Assembly: GCF_040779325.2 (NCBI RefSeq)
Contig: NZ_JBFONT020000001.1
Span: forward strand, 558,001-622,000
Length of the DNA: 64,000 nucleotides
Direction: 5' to 3'
Source: Aestuariibius violaceus
Lineage (GTDB): Bacteria; Pseudomonadota; Alphaproteobacteria; Rhodobacterales; Rhodobacteraceae
The first letter of the stretch is position 1. The number at the start of each line of letters is the position of its first letter. Below the pieces are notes generated by a model that saw only the letters and a program-made list of their open reading frames with translations, was not told the DNA's origin and did no database searches. Below, in pieces: positions 34,985 through 44,541 of the stretch. A program made the translations under genes and the position numbers.

Positions 34985-36514
34985 CTAGAGCAGCGCGCCA
35001 AGGACAACGCCAACAGCGACGAGGCCGCCGCCGATCCCCATCCAGATCAGGGGCGTCACGCCGGCCAGTCTCCGCCGCTCGGGGCCTCTGTCGCTTTGCT
35101 GGATCAGCAGTTCTTCGGCCAGTTGCGGCAGGCGAGGGCCGAAACGGGCGGCGACACGCGCCGTATCGGCGATGTCCCGCAGAAAAGCTTTCGGGCCGAT
35201 GCTTTCCTTGATGTAATCCTCGACGACCGGACGCGCGACCTCCCAAATGTTAATGTGCGGGTTGAGCGATCGGGCCACGCCTTCAACCACAACCATTGTC
35301 CTTTGCAGCAGGATCAGCTCGGTCCGCGTCTCCATCCCGAAGCGCTCGGTCACCTCGAAGAGGTAGTTCAACAACCGACCCATCGAGATACGGGACGCGT
35401 CCATTCCGAATATCGGCTCACCAACGGCACGCAGAGCGCGCGCGAATTCGTCCACATCCCGGTCCGCAGGTACATACCCAGCCTCGAAATGCACCTCTGC
35501 GACACGGCGAAAATCCTTCCGGATGAACCCAAAGAGGATCTCGGCATAAACCCGACGGGTATACTGGTCGATCCGCCCCATGATCCCGAAATCCAGCAAT
35601 ATGATATCGCCATTCGGTGCAATCTTCAGGTTCCCCTGATGCATATCGGCGTGAAAGTAGCCATCCCGCAAAGCGTGTTGCAGAAACAGCCGCAGCACCC
35701 GCTCGCCCAGAAGCCGCCGATCGTGTCCCGCGGCATCAATCGCCGCGACATCGCCGGCAGGGATGCCGTCCGCCCAGTCCAGCGTCATCACGCGCCGTGA
35801 CGACAAAAGCCATCGTACATCCGGCACCTGCAGCCCATCGTCCTTGCCGGTATTCGCGGCAAACTCCGCCGCAGCGGCGCTTTCAAGCCTCAGGTCCAGT
35901 TCCCCCCGCACGACGCCCTCGAAATGCTCGATCACGTCAAGGGGGCGCAACCGGCGCGACCCGGGCGCGAAAATCTCGACAATCCACGCCGCCAGATAGA
36001 ACGCGTCAATATCCTTGCGAAACGCCTTCTCGATCCCCGGCCGCAGCACCTTCACGGCGACCGCCCCATCGCCACCCGCAACGCGCCCCTTGTGAACCTG
36101 CGCGATTGAGGCCGCGGCAACGGGCGGACCAAGCTCAGAAAACAGCTCATCCACAGGGATCTCAAGCTCAGCTTCGATTGTCTTCCGGGCTTCTTCCAGG
36201 GTGAACGGCGGCAGCTTGTCCTGCAGCACGCGCAATTGCAGTGCCAGTTCGTCGCCCACGACATCGGGGCGTGTCGACAGGATCTGACCGAACTTGATAT
36301 AGGCCGGACCCAGCGCCGTCAGCGCCCGTGTTGCGGGCGGCATCGATGGATCACCTTTCAGCCCGGCCCACTTGAACGGCCAGCCAAGCGTCTTCGCCAC
36401 GATCCTAAGTGAGGCAGGCGCCTGAAATGCATCAAGCACCACATTCATCGCACCCGTCCGCTCCAGCGTCGCGCCCGTCCGCACCAGGCGCCAGATGTTA
36501 TGCGGTCCCCGCAT
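34985..36514 (-). CDS. ubiB: Ubiquinone biosynthesis protein UbiB (ABC1 atypical kinase)
   Basis: 509 residues. The ABC1-family KxGQ region reads YIKFGQILSTRPDVV, the Ala-rich nucleotide loop is AAASIAQVHKG, the catalytic part is HADMHQGNLKI and the metal-binding DFG is LLDFGIMGRID. Two C-terminal hydrophobic helices anchor it (the last is WMGIGGGLVAVGVVLGALL). UbiB assists ubiquinone synthesis at the membrane as an atypical ATPase. It starts one base after the ubiE stop. It is convergent with flgD, with one base between stops. Confidence 0.93.
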   Translation of the reverse strand: MRGPHNIWRLVRTGATLERTGAMNVVLDAFQAPASLRIVAKTLGWPFKWAGLKGDPSMPPATRALTALGPAYIKFGQILSTRPDVVGDELALQLRVLQDKLPPFTLEEARKTIEAELEIPVDELFSELGPPVAAASIAQVHKGRVAGGDGAVAVKVLRPGIEKAFRKDIDAFYLAAWIVEIFAPGSRRLRPLDVIEHFEGVVRGELDLRLESAAAAEFAANTGKDDGLQVPDVRWLLSSRRVMTLDWADGIPAGDVAAIDAAGHDRRLLGERVLRLFLQHALRDGYFHADMHQGNLKIAPNGDIILLDFGIMGRIDQYTRRVYAEILFGFIRKDFRRVAEVHFEAGYVPADRDVDEFARALRAVGEPIFGMDASRISMGRLLNYLFEVTERFGMETRTELILLQRTMVVVEGVARSLNPHINIWEVARPVVEDYIKESIGPKAFLRDIADTARVAARFGPRLPQLAEELLIQQSDRGPERRRLAGVTPLIWMGIGGGLVAVGVVLGALL

Positions 36515-37258
36515 TCAGAGCTTCCAACCGGAATGAAGGGCCGCGATCCCCATCGACAGATTCCGGTAGCGCGCGTTCTCGAATCCGGCCTCGCGGATCA
36601 TCGCTAGAAAGCGCTCCTGATCGGGGAACTTACGGATCGACTCGACCAGGTACTGATAGCTGTCCCGGTCCCTGGCGATGACCTGTCCCATCCGCGGAAT
36701 GACATTGAAGGAATACAGATCATAAAGCCGCTGCAGACCGGGATTGGGTAGCTGCGAGAACTCCAGAACCATCAGCCGCCCGCCGGGCCTCAGCACCCGG
36801 TAAGCTTCCGACAGGGCCATCTCGGGCCGTGTCACGTTCCGGATCCCGAACGAGATCGTGTAGACGTCGAAGGTCGCATCCTCGAACGGCAGCGCCATCG
36901 CGTCGCCGGTGATCCACTCGATCGGCGCGCCTTCCGCCTCCGCCCTCGTGCGACCGGCAGCCAGCATGTCCTCGGTCAGGTCGAGGACGACAGCGCTCGC
37001 CCCCTTCGCCCGCTTCAGGAACCGAAACGCGATATCACCCGTGCCCCCCGCCACATCCAGCAGACGCTGCCCCGGCCGCGGCGCGAGCCAATCCATCATC
37101 GCGTCTTTCCAAAGTCGGTGGATGCCCGCTGACATGACGTCGTTCATCACATCGTATCGCGATGCTACCGAGGTAAAGACGCCCCTGACCCGATCGGCCT
37201 TTTCGCTTTCCCGGACGGTCTCGTTACCGAAATGCGTGGTTTTCTCGTCGCTTGCCAT
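36515..37258 (-). CDS. ubiE: Ubiquinone/menaquinone methyltransferase UbiE
   Basis: 247 residues. The SAM-binding motif is LLDVAGGTGDIAFRF, followed by DLTEDML, GDAMALPFEDATFD and the UbiE signature ISFGIRNVTRPEMALSEAYR. The N-terminal VFTSVASRYDVMNDVMSAGI is also diagnostic. It C-methylates the benzoquinol ring in ubiquinone synthesis. It forms an operon with ubiB, a widely conserved pair near the alphaproteobacterial origin. Confidence 0.96.
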   Translation of the reverse strand: MASDEKTTHFGNETVRESEKADRVRGVFTSVASRYDVMNDVMSAGIHRLWKDAMMDWLAPRPGQRLLDVAGGTGDIAFRFLKRAKGASAVVLDLTEDMLAAGRTRAEAEGAPIEWITGDAMALPFEDATFDVYTISFGIRNVTRPEMALSEAYRVLRPGGRLMVLEFSQLPNPGLQRLYDLYSFNVIPRMGQVIARDRDSYQYLVESIRKFPDQERFLAMIREAGFENARYRNLSMGIAALHSGWKL

Positions 37259-37334
37259 GGTCCTGCCCTACTCCCGCCCACTGCCGATATAGGCTTGCGC
37301 GGGAAATCACAAAGCAGGACTTGATGGCGCAGCC

Positions 37335-38015
37335 ATGTCGGACCTTACCGCCTTCCTCATAACGTTTGGTGCCGCCGCAATCGTCGCGGCCATCGTGAAC
37401 CTGCCGAAGATGGGCCGCCTGCGCCGCGGGCTCGACCGTAGGAACACCCTGAACACCGATCTCCAGCTTGCACGCCTCGCCACCCGGGCAGGCAGTGACG
37501 GCCACGTCGTCCAAACCGGCTTTGGCGACCGCCACCGCGCGACGATCGGCCTCAAGCTGACGGCGACCGCTCTTGTCACGCTGCTCCTCTGGACGCTCTT
37601 CAGCATGGGCTCCTCAGGACAGATGAACGCCATGGGCGACGCACGATCGCCCAAGATCTCCTTCGACGGCTGGTCGACCACCGAACTCTCCCTGCTCGGC
37701 CTCGTGGTCCTCTGGTATCTGCTCTTCGTCTGGACCTACGAGATCAAGCTGGGGCGTGACGATGTCTCGGTCCCGACCATCCTCTTCGGCAGTCGTATCT
37801 TGCCCTTGGACGATCTCGTTGCGGTCGAAAGCGACCGCGCCTATATCCTGCGCCTCTTCTTCGCCTCCCACAGGCGGGCAGAGATCTTCCAATTCGTCAC
37901 AGGCGCCAGCCAGCTGCGGGCAGCGTTGGAGACACGGGCCGCGCAAAACGGGGACAGAAATGCCGGAACTTCCCGAGGTCGAAACGGTCAGGCGGGGTCT
38001 CGCGCCCGTCCTTGA
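37335..38015 (+). CDS. Small membrane protein of unknown function
   Basis: 226 residues. It has an N-terminal hydrophobic segment (FLITFGAAAIVAAIVNL), a second (LKLTATALVTLLLWTLFSMG) and a third (LSLLGLVVLWYLLFVWTY), then a soluble part resembling a PH-like domain (KLGRDDVSVPTILFGSRILP). I do not recognise a named family. The last 56 bases overlap the start of mutM in another frame, and the final 20 or so residues are Arg/Gly-rich, possibly a by-product of that overlap. It is divergent from ubiE. Confidence 0.6.
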   Translation: MSDLTAFLITFGAAAIVAAIVNLPKMGRLRRGLDRRNTLNTDLQLARLATRAGSDGHVVQTGFGDRHRATIGLKLTATALVTLLLWTLFSMGSSGQMNAMGDARSPKISFDGWSTTELSLLGLVVLWYLLFVWTYEIKLGRDDVSVPTILFGSRILPLDDLVAVESDRAYILRLFFASHRRAEIFQFVTGASQLRAALETRAAQNGDRNAGTSRGRNGQAGSRARP

Positions 38016-38811
38016 AGGCGCCCGGATTGCCCGCGCGGAGGTCCGGCGCCCCGATCTCCGCTGGCCGCTGCCCGAAAGGATGGCAGACCGGCTCACCGGT
38101 GCCACCGTCCGCACCCTGCGCCGCCGATCGAAATACATCCTCGCCGATCTCGATACCGGCGAAACGCTTCTGATCCATCTCGGCATGTCGGGCCGGATGC
38201 TCATCGACGAACGGCAGCCAGGCCAGTTCGTCCACGACCAGCCAACGCCCGAAAAGCACGACCACATCATCCTCGAGACAGACCGCGGCACCCGCGTCAC
38301 TTTCAACGATGCCCGCCGTTTCGGCATGATGGATCTCGCCCCGACCAGACAGATCGACACGCATCCCCTTCTCGCCAATCTCGGTCCAGAACCGCTCGGC
38401 AACACCTTCGACGGTCCAACGCTCGCAGCCGCGCTCGCCCGCCGGGCCACGCCACTCAAATCCGCCCTGCTCGACCAGAAAATCGTCGCAGGCCTTGGCA
38501 ATATCTACGTCTGCGAGGTGCTCCATCGCGCCGGCCTCAGCCCCCGCCGCCTGGCGCGCAACATCTCTCGCGCACGGGCCGAGGCGCTTGTCCCCATCAT
38601 TCGCGATGTCCTGACCGAGGCGATCGAGGCCGGCGGATCCTCCCTCCGCGACCATCGCCAAACGAACGGAGAGCTTGGCTATTTCCAGCATGCCTTCCGC
38701 GCCTACGGCCGCGAAGGCGACCCCTGCCGCAAGGACGGCTGTACCGGCACCATCAAGCGGATCGTCCAGTCCGGCCGGTCCAGCTTCTACTGCCCGACTT
38801 GCCAAAGATAG
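37960..38811 (+). CDS. mutM: Formamidopyrimidine-DNA glycosylase MutM
   Basis: 283 residues starting MPELPEVETVRRGL; after Met removal Pro1 is the catalytic nucleophile and Glu2 the acid. LLIHLGMSGRM and the H2TH region (ILYDQK-like: LDQKIVAGLGNIYVCEVL) follow. The C-terminal zinc finger has four Cys (CRKDGC and YCPTCQR). It removes 8-oxoguanine and other oxidised purines. The start overlaps the upstream membrane-protein gene by 56 bases. MutM near dnaA is common in alphaproteobacteria. Confidence 0.96.
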   Translation: MPELPEVETVRRGLAPVLEGARIARAEVRRPDLRWPLPERMADRLTGATVRTLRRRSKYILADLDTGETLLIHLGMSGRMLIDERQPGQFVHDQPTPEKHDHIILETDRGTRVTFNDARRFGMMDLAPTRQIDTHPLLANLGPEPLGNTFDGPTLAAALARRATPLKSALLDQKIVAGLGNIYVCEVLHRAGLSPRRLARNISRARAEALVPIIRDVLTEAIEAGGSSLRDHRQTNGELGYFQHAFRAYGREGDPCRKDGCTGTIKRIVQSGRSSFYCPTCQR

Positions 38812-38871
38812 CTTGAAACGGCCCCCCCGCCTGTTAAGCACGAACCTTGTGACAACCGGAACGAGGCGCAT

Positions 38872-39648
38872 ATGGCGTTCGAAACGATCATCGTCGACAT
38901 CGAAGATTCCGTCGCACTCATCACCCTGAACAGGCCAGACGCGCTCAATGCGCTCAATTCAAAGCTCCTCGGCGAACTGGGCGAGGCGGTCCGCGATGCC
39001 AGCCGGAACGACAAGGTGCGCTGCATCGTCATCACCGGGTCCGACAAGGCCTTCGCCGCGGGCGCCGACATCGGCGAGATGTCCGAACGCTCCTTCGTCG
39101 ACATGTTCTCCAATGACTATATGGGCGAACAGGTCCGCAATCTGCTCGCCTGCCGCAAACCGATCATCGCCGCGGTCGCGGGCTATGCGCTGGGCGGCGG
39201 TTGCGAGCTTGCGATGATGTGCGACTTCATCATCGCCGCCGACACTGCCAAGTTCGGCCAGCCCGAAATCAACCTTGGCGTCGTCGCGGGGATCGGTGGC
39301 AGCCAGCGCCTGACCCGCTTCGTCGGCAAGTCAAAGAGCATGGACATGCACCTGACCGGCCGTTTCATGGATGCCGAAGAGGCCGAACGCTCCGGCCTCG
39401 TCAGCCGCGTCGTCCCGGCCAAGAAGCTCAAGGAAGAGGCGCTCGCCTGCGCCGCCAAGATCGCCGAGAAAAGCCAGATCGCTACGATGGCCGTCAAAGA
39501 GGCGGTCAACCGCAGCTACGAGACGACGTTGTCCGAGGGCATCCTGTTCGAACGCCGCCTCTTCCACGCGCTCTTCGCGACCGAGGACCAGAAGGAAGGC
39601 ATGGCCGCCTTCCTTGAAAAGCGCGAGGCGCAGTTCCGGGATAAATAG
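38872..39648 (+). CDS. Enoyl-CoA hydratase (crotonase family)
   Basis: 258 residues. It shows the crotonase pattern: LNRPDALNALNSKLLGELG, the oxyanion-hole AAGADIGEM and GYALGGGCELAMMCDFIIAA, with the two catalytic Glu in GGGCELAM and FGQPEINLG. It hydrates trans-2-enoyl-CoA to 3-hydroxyacyl-CoA in fatty-acid breakdown. It lies 60 bases after mutM and is probably transcribed with or just after it. The acyl-chain preference cannot be told. Confidence 0.93.
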   Translation: MAFETIIVDIEDSVALITLNRPDALNALNSKLLGELGEAVRDASRNDKVRCIVITGSDKAFAAGADIGEMSERSFVDMFSNDYMGEQVRNLLACRKPIIAAVAGYALGGGCELAMMCDFIIAADTAKFGQPEINLGVVAGIGGSQRLTRFVGKSKSMDMHLTGRFMDAEEAERSGLVSRVVPAKKLKEEALACAAKIAEKSQIATMAVKEAVNRSYETTLSEGILFERRLFHALFATEDQKEGMAAFLEKREAQFRDK

Positions 39649-39806
39649 CGCAGGGGCTTGACGCCCACATCGCTTTGCCCCAGATACCGCCGCCAGACAT
39701 GCGCGTGCAGCCCGCTTTCCAGGCTTGATTCGTCCCGGCGACCGGCATTCCGGATGGCGGGGAGACGTGCGTTTTAGATCAACCCCGGCATAGGGACAGA
39801 ACTCAC

Positions 39807-40070
39807 ATGGCAAACACACCCCAGTCCAAGAAACGCGCCCGTCAGAACGAGACGCGTTTCCAGATCAACAAGGCCCGCCGGTCGCGGATCCGCACATTCC
39901 TTCGCAAGGTCGAAGAGGCGATCGCCTCCGGCGACAAGGATGCCGCCACCGCCGCCCTGCGCGAGGCCCAGCCCGAACTGATGCGCGGCGTCACGAAAGG
40001 CGTCTACCACAAGAATACCGCCGCCCGGAAAATGTCGCGGCTTTCCGCTCGTGTGAAGGCGATCGGCTAA
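39807..40070 (+). CDS. rpsT: 30S ribosomal protein S20
   Basis: 87 residues, starting MANTPQSKKRARQNETRFQI, the S20 hallmark, with the basic RRSRIRTFLRKVEEAI helix and the C-terminal KNTAARKMSRLSARVKAI. It binds 16S rRNA near the 5' domain. It is flanked by a 158-base upstream gap, where TTGACG at 39658 may be a -35 element, and a strong terminator downstream. The rpsT-dnaA adjacency is typical of alphaproteobacteria. Confidence 0.97.
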   Translation: MANTPQSKKRARQNETRFQINKARRSRIRTFLRKVEEAIASGDKDAATAALREAQPELMRGVTKGVYHKNTAARKMSRLSARVKAIG

Positions 40071-40100
40071 ACGATCCGTCACATGACCGTTGCACAAAGA

Positions 40101-40129
40101 ACGCGCCCCGGCGGGCGCGTTTTTCTTTT
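40101..40129 (+). terminator. Rho-independent terminator of rpsT
   Basis: A perfect 8-bp stem ACGCGCCC / GGGCGCGT with a CGGC loop, followed by TTTTCTTTT. It begins 30 bases after the rpsT stop. It is the clearest intrinsic terminator in the window. Confidence 0.9.
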
Positions 40130-40130
40130 G

Positions 40131-40687
40131 TAATAGGGCGCCTTCTTGTGGGCACTGCAGCAAGTTGTTGATCGGTAACGAAGTTTAAGATTCGTCGCAC
40201 CAATCTTTGCGTCAAGCGCGTTGTTCATCTTGCGAGGCGTCTGTCCCGATTGCTAGCTTCACACCTGCGATTCACATCGTCCTGGGGGGACATGGTGGTG
40301 AGAGCGGACTGAAGCTGGTCCCGCTGGTTGGGACAAAAGGACCGGCAAATGTGGTCAGGACGTTCTCGGCACGGTGAGGCAAGGTCAGGGCGGGTCTAGG
40401 GGCCTGTTCACTGTCACAGCTTCGCATCTGCGACGGGTTGCTGCTGCGGCAGCCCGACAATGCAGTCATGTCCGGGAAGATCAATGTCTGTTGCGGTCCA
40501 GATGATCGGACGCAAGCGGGCAAGGTCTTCTTTAAGAGTTCGGATGCGCTCGGCAGGCCATATGGGCTGCCGGCATGTTTTGTTCTTTTCCGTCGGACTT
40601 CCGGATCGTTGGGAGCAAGCGGCCCTCAAAAGGCTGCGACAGGCAGCGTGCTGTCTGAAATGAACACGAGTTGGAACAGGCTTTGGA
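40131..40687. other. Long intergenic region upstream of dnaA
   Basis: About 560 bases between the rpsT terminator and the dnaA start, with no convincing coding frame. It presumably holds the dnaA promoter and leader. I found no DnaA box within one mismatch of TTATCCACA, no GC-rich terminator and no strong promoter by eye. It is less AT-rich than the gap at 53.1 kb, so it is not my first choice for the origin. Confidence 0.5.
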
Positions 40688-42022
40688 ATGACGCAAGAAC
40701 AGTGGGGAGTTGTCCGGAATGAGCTTATGCAAACTTTGGGGCAGGGACATTTCGCCAACTGGATCGAACCTCTGGAATTCCGCGGCCTGACCGACGGCGT
40801 CTGCACCTTCGGGGTGCCGACCACCTTCATCGGCAACTACGTCTCACAGAACTTCGCCGACCAGATCATCTACCAGCTCAATCGCTCGGGCGAACGCGTC
40901 ACCCGCCTCGCCTTCGACGTCGCCAACGCCAACACCGCGACATCGCAACAGCGCGCCGCGGCCCCCGCCGCCGACCCGGCGCCCAACGGTATCGGGCTCG
41001 AAGGCCGCTTCACCTTCGATCGTTTCGTCGTCGGCAAACCGAACGAGCTGGCTTACGCCGCCGCCAAGCGCGTCGCCGAAGGCGGCCCGGTCAGCTTCAA
41101 CCCGCTTTTCCTCTACGGCGGCGTCGGCCTCGGCAAAACGCACCTGATGCACGCCATCGCCCACGAGCTGCGCCAGCGAAAGCCCGAGCTGACGGTCCAT
41201 TACGTTTCCGCCGAAAAGTTCATGTACGAATTCGTCCGCGCCATCCGCGACAACACGATGATGGACTTCAAGCACCTCTTCCGCTCGGTCGATGTGCTGA
41301 TGGTCGACGACGTGCAGTTCATCGCCGGAAAATCCTCCACCCAGGAGGAGTTCTTCCACACCTTCAACGCGCTCATCGACGAGCGAAAGCAGATCATCAT
41401 TTCCGGCGACCGCGCCCCGGGCGAAATCAAGGATCTCGAAGACCGCATCAAGTCGCGCCTGCAATGCGGCCTCGTCGTCGACCTCCATCCGACCGACTAC
41501 GAATTGCGCCTCGGCATCCTGCAGTCCAAGCTGGCCGTCCATCGCGAGACCGATCCAGACGTCATCGTCGCCGAAGGCGTCCTCGAATTCTTGGCGCACC
41601 GCATCTCGACCAATGTCCGCGTCCTCGAAGGCGCGCTCACCCGTCTCTTCGCCTTCTCCTCTCTCGTCGGCCGCGAGATCACACTGGAACTCGCCCAGGA
41701 CTGCCTCGCCGACATCCTGCGCGTCTCCGAACGCAAGGTCACGGTGGAAGAGATCCAGCGCAAGGTCAGCGAATACTACTCGATCCGCCTCTCCGACATG
41801 ATCGGCCCCAAGCGCAAGCGCGACTACGCCCGCCCGCGCCAGGTCGCCATGTGGTTCTGCAAGCAGATGACGTCCCGCTCCCTGCCCGAGATCGGGCGGC
41901 GCTTCGGCGGACGCGACCACACCACGGTCATCCACGGCGTCCGGCGCATCGACGAACTGCGCAGCAAGGACAGCCAGCTGGCCGACGATCTGGAAAATCT
42001 GCGCCGCGTGCTCGAGGAATAG
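40688..42022 (+). CDS. dnaA: Chromosomal replication initiator protein DnaA
   Basis: 444 residues. Domain I is MTQEQWGVVRNELMQTLGQG. After a short linker the AAA+ domain has Walker A YGGVGLGKTH, Walker B VLMVDDVQFI and the arginine-finger region. Domain IV has the DNA-binding signature FGGRDHTTVIHGVRRI. It binds DnaA boxes and opens the origin. The domain II linker is short, giving a protein shorter than Caulobacter DnaA. dnaN follows after 134 bases. Confidence 0.98.
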   Translation: MTQEQWGVVRNELMQTLGQGHFANWIEPLEFRGLTDGVCTFGVPTTFIGNYVSQNFADQIIYQLNRSGERVTRLAFDVANANTATSQQRAAAPAADPAPNGIGLEGRFTFDRFVVGKPNELAYAAAKRVAEGGPVSFNPLFLYGGVGLGKTHLMHAIAHELRQRKPELTVHYVSAEKFMYEFVRAIRDNTMMDFKHLFRSVDVLMVDDVQFIAGKSSTQEEFFHTFNALIDERKQIIISGDRAPGEIKDLEDRIKSRLQCGLVVDLHPTDYELRLGILQSKLAVHRETDPDVIVAEGVLEFLAHRISTNVRVLEGALTRLFAFSSLVGREITLELAQDCLADILRVSERKVTVEEIQRKVSEYYSIRLSDMIGPKRKRDYARPRQVAMWFCKQMTSRSLPEIGRRFGGRDHTTVIHGVRRIDELRSKDSQLADDLENLRRVLEE

Positions 42023-42156
42023 AATCCGAACGCAACAGGTCCACCTGCCGTCGCGCCGACCCAAGAAAAATCCCTTGAGGCTTCGCCGGAAACGGCTACC
42101 GTCGCGGTCCCGGCCGCTTCGGTGCCGACGGCGCGCATAAGAATAGGAACAGGGAC

Positions 42157-43275
42157 ATGAAGATCAGTATCGAAAGAGCCGCCTTGCTCAAGGCCGTGGC
42201 TCAGGCGCAATCCGTGGTCGAACGCCGAAACACGATCCCGATCCTCGCCAACGTTCTGATCGAAGCGGACAGCGATACCGTCACCTTCCGCGCCACCGAC
42301 CTCGATATCGAAGTGGTGGATCGCGCCCCCGCCCAGGTCGAACGCCCCGGCGCGACCACTGTCAACGCCGTCACCCTGAACGAGATCGTGCGCAAACTGC
42401 CCGACGGGGCGCTCGTCACCCTCGCCGATGACGGCGCCTCCGGCCGCCTCTCGATCGAGGCAGGCCGCTCCCACTTCCAACTGGCCACCCTGCCCAAGGA
42501 AGACTTCCCGGTCATGGCGTCGTCCGACTACGAGACGAACTTCTCGGCCGAAGCACCGGTCCTCCGCCGCCTCTTCGACAAGTCCAAATTCGCGATCTCG
42601 ACGGAAGAAACCCGCTATTACCTCAACGGCGTCTACATGCACGTGGCCGACGGCGACGGCAGCAAGGTCCTGCGCTGCGTCGCCACCGACGGCCACCGCC
42701 TCGCCCGGATCGACGCGGCTCTGCCCGACGGTGCCGACGGCATGGCCGGCGTCATCGTCCCCCGCAAGACGGTCGCCGAGCTTCGCAAGCTTCTGGACGA
42801 CGACGAAACCCAGATCGCCGTCTCCGTCTCGGAAACCAAGATCCGCTTCGCGACCCAGGATATCACCCTGACGTCCAAGGTGATCGACGGCACCTTCCCC
42901 GATTACAGCCGGGTCATCCCGACGGGCAACACCCGCAAGCTCGAAGTCGACGCCGCCGATTTCGCCCGCGCCGTCGACCGCGTCGCGACCGTCAGCTCCG
43001 AACGCTCCCGCGCCGTCAAGATGCAGCTCGACGAAGACCGGCTGATCCTCTCGGTCAACGCCCCCGACAGCGGCAACGCGGAAGAAGAACTCGCGGTGGC
43101 CTATGCCGACGAGAAGATCGAGATCGGCTTCAACGCCAAATACCTCAAGGACATCGCCGATCAGGTCGACCGCGAAAACGCGATCTTCCTGTTCAACGGC
43201 TCGGGCGACCCGGCCCTGATGCGCGAAGGCAGCGACGAAAGCGCGATCTACGTCGTCATGCCCATGCGGGTCTGA
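42157..43275 (+). CDS. dnaN: DNA polymerase III beta subunit (sliding clamp)
   Basis: 372 residues, the usual length. MKISIERAALLKAVAQAQSV and RNTIPILANVLIEA begin domain 1, and the C-terminal YVVMPMRV is the conserved clamp end. Three repeated clamp domains are implied by length. It forms the ring that tethers DNA polymerase III. It lies in the conserved dnaA-dnaN-recF-gyrB order. Confidence 0.98.
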   Translation: MKISIERAALLKAVAQAQSVVERRNTIPILANVLIEADSDTVTFRATDLDIEVVDRAPAQVERPGATTVNAVTLNEIVRKLPDGALVTLADDGASGRLSIEAGRSHFQLATLPKEDFPVMASSDYETNFSAEAPVLRRLFDKSKFAISTEETRYYLNGVYMHVADGDGSKVLRCVATDGHRLARIDAALPDGADGMAGVIVPRKTVAELRKLLDDDETQIAVSVSETKIRFATQDITLTSKVIDGTFPDYSRVIPTGNTRKLEVDAADFARAVDRVATVSSERSRAVKMQLDEDRLILSVNAPDSGNAEEELAVAYADEKIEIGFNAKYLKDIADQVDRENAIFLFNGSGDPALMREGSDESAIYVVMPMRV

Positions 43276-43312
43276 CCTCTCCAGCAAATTCCGCCAAGGG
43301 AATTTGCCGCCC

Positions 43313-44401
43313 ATGACCACTGTCAAGCATCTCACCCTCAGCCATTTCCGCTCGCACAAGCGCGCCGTGGTCGAGGTCGACAATCGCCCCGTCGCGATCT
43401 TCGGTCCGAACGGCGCGGGCAAGACCAATCTCATCGAAGCGATCTCGCTCCTCTCCCCCGGCCGCGGCCTCCGCCGCGCCTCCGCGGAAGAGATGACGCG
43501 CCGCCCCGAAGCGCTCGGCTGGAAAATCACGGCGACAATCGACGGCGGCCACCCACACGAAATCGAAACCTGGTCCGAAAACAGCACGGCCCGCCAGACC
43601 AGGATCGACGGCAAGACCGCCCCGCAAACGGCACTCGGGCGCATCGCTCGCATCCTCTGGCTGATCCCGGCCATGGACCGGCTCTGGATCGAAGGCGCCG
43701 AAGGCCGCCGCCGGTTCCTCGACCGCATCGCGCTGTCCTTCGAACCGGACCACGCGCAGGCCGTCCTCGACTACGAAAAGGCGATGCGCGAACGCAATCG
43801 CCTCCTCAAGGATCAGGTCCATGACCCCGCCTGGTATGCCGCGCTCGAGGCGCGCATGGCCAAAGCTGGCCACGCCCTCACCGAAAACCGCCAGGCCGCC
43901 CTCGCCGAACTCGCCTCTGCCCAGCAGAATGCAGAAACCGCCTTCCCGACAGCCGACCTCGCCCTCAACGATGAGCGCGCGCAAGCGAGGGAAGAGGCGT
44001 TGCGCCATGCCCTCGCCGAAAGCCGCCCCCGCGACCTCGCTGCAGGCCGCACCCTCGTCGGCCCCCACCGCGCCGATCTCGACGCCACCTTCGCCGCCAA
44101 AGGCATCCCCGCCCGCGACTGTTCCACCGGCGAACAAAAGGCCCTCCTCCTCTCGCTCATCCTCGCCAATGCCCGCGCGCTGACCGCCCGCCTCGGCACC
44201 CCGCCGATCCTCCTCCTCGATGAGGTGGCCGCCCATCTCGACGCCAGCCGCCGCGCCGCGCTCTATGACGAAATCACGGCCCTCGGCACCCAGGCCTGGA
44301 TGACCGGCACCGGCCCGGAACTCTTCACCGATCTGGGCCCCCGCGCCCAGCATCTGGAAGTCACCGAAACCGCCGGAACCTCCGAAATCCGCCCCGCCTG
44401 A
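43313..44401 (+). CDS. recF: DNA replication and repair protein RecF
   Basis: 362 residues from the ATG at 43313; an in-frame TTG three codons earlier is possible. HLTLSHFRSHKRAVVEV is the RecF N-terminus, Walker A is FGPNGAGKTNLIEAIS, and the C-terminal signature STGEQKALLLSLILANAR and Walker B ILLLDEVAAHLD close the ATPase head. It loads RecA at gapped DNA with RecO and RecR. It follows dnaN by 37 bases. Confidence 0.96.
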   Translation: MTTVKHLTLSHFRSHKRAVVEVDNRPVAIFGPNGAGKTNLIEAISLLSPGRGLRRASAEEMTRRPEALGWKITATIDGGHPHEIETWSENSTARQTRIDGKTAPQTALGRIARILWLIPAMDRLWIEGAEGRRRFLDRIALSFEPDHAQAVLDYEKAMRERNRLLKDQVHDPAWYAALEARMAKAGHALTENRQAALAELASAQQNAETAFPTADLALNDERAQAREEALRHALAESRPRDLAAGRTLVGPHRADLDATFAAKGIPARDCSTGEQKALLLSLILANARALTARLGTPPILLLDEVAAHLDASRRAALYDEITALGTQAWMTGTGPELFTDLGPRAQHLEVTETAGTSEIRPA

Positions 44402-44484
44402 CACCCCTTGCGACACGCCCCCCGGACAACCATATCCAAAGGGTCACAGACAGCACCCGACACCACAAAATCTGGGGCGTTCGC

Positions 44485-44513
44485 GTGACAACCTCCCCCA
44501 GAAATCGTATAAA
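44485..44513 (+). promoter_or_regulatory. Sigma-70-type promoter of gyrB
   Basis: GTGACA (44485-44490), a 17-base spacer and TATAAA (44508-44513), each hexamer one base off consensus. It lies 28 bases before the gyrB ATG at 44542. The GTG at 44485 that would lengthen gyrB is the first half of this -35 box, which supports the shorter start. Confidence 0.65.
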
Positions 44514-44541
44514 CTCAAAAAATCAGGACGGATTGTCGAGT

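Noticed and set aside
40131..40687. dnaA upstream region as the chromosome origin
   Set aside because: No good DnaA boxes and less AT-rich than the maf-hemJ gap; gene orientation and known synteny favour 53.1 kb. Not fully excluded.
41824..43728. Long minus-strand open frame (634 codons) across dnaA, dnaN and recF
   Set aside because: It runs antisense to three certain genes and across their boundaries; a composition artefact.
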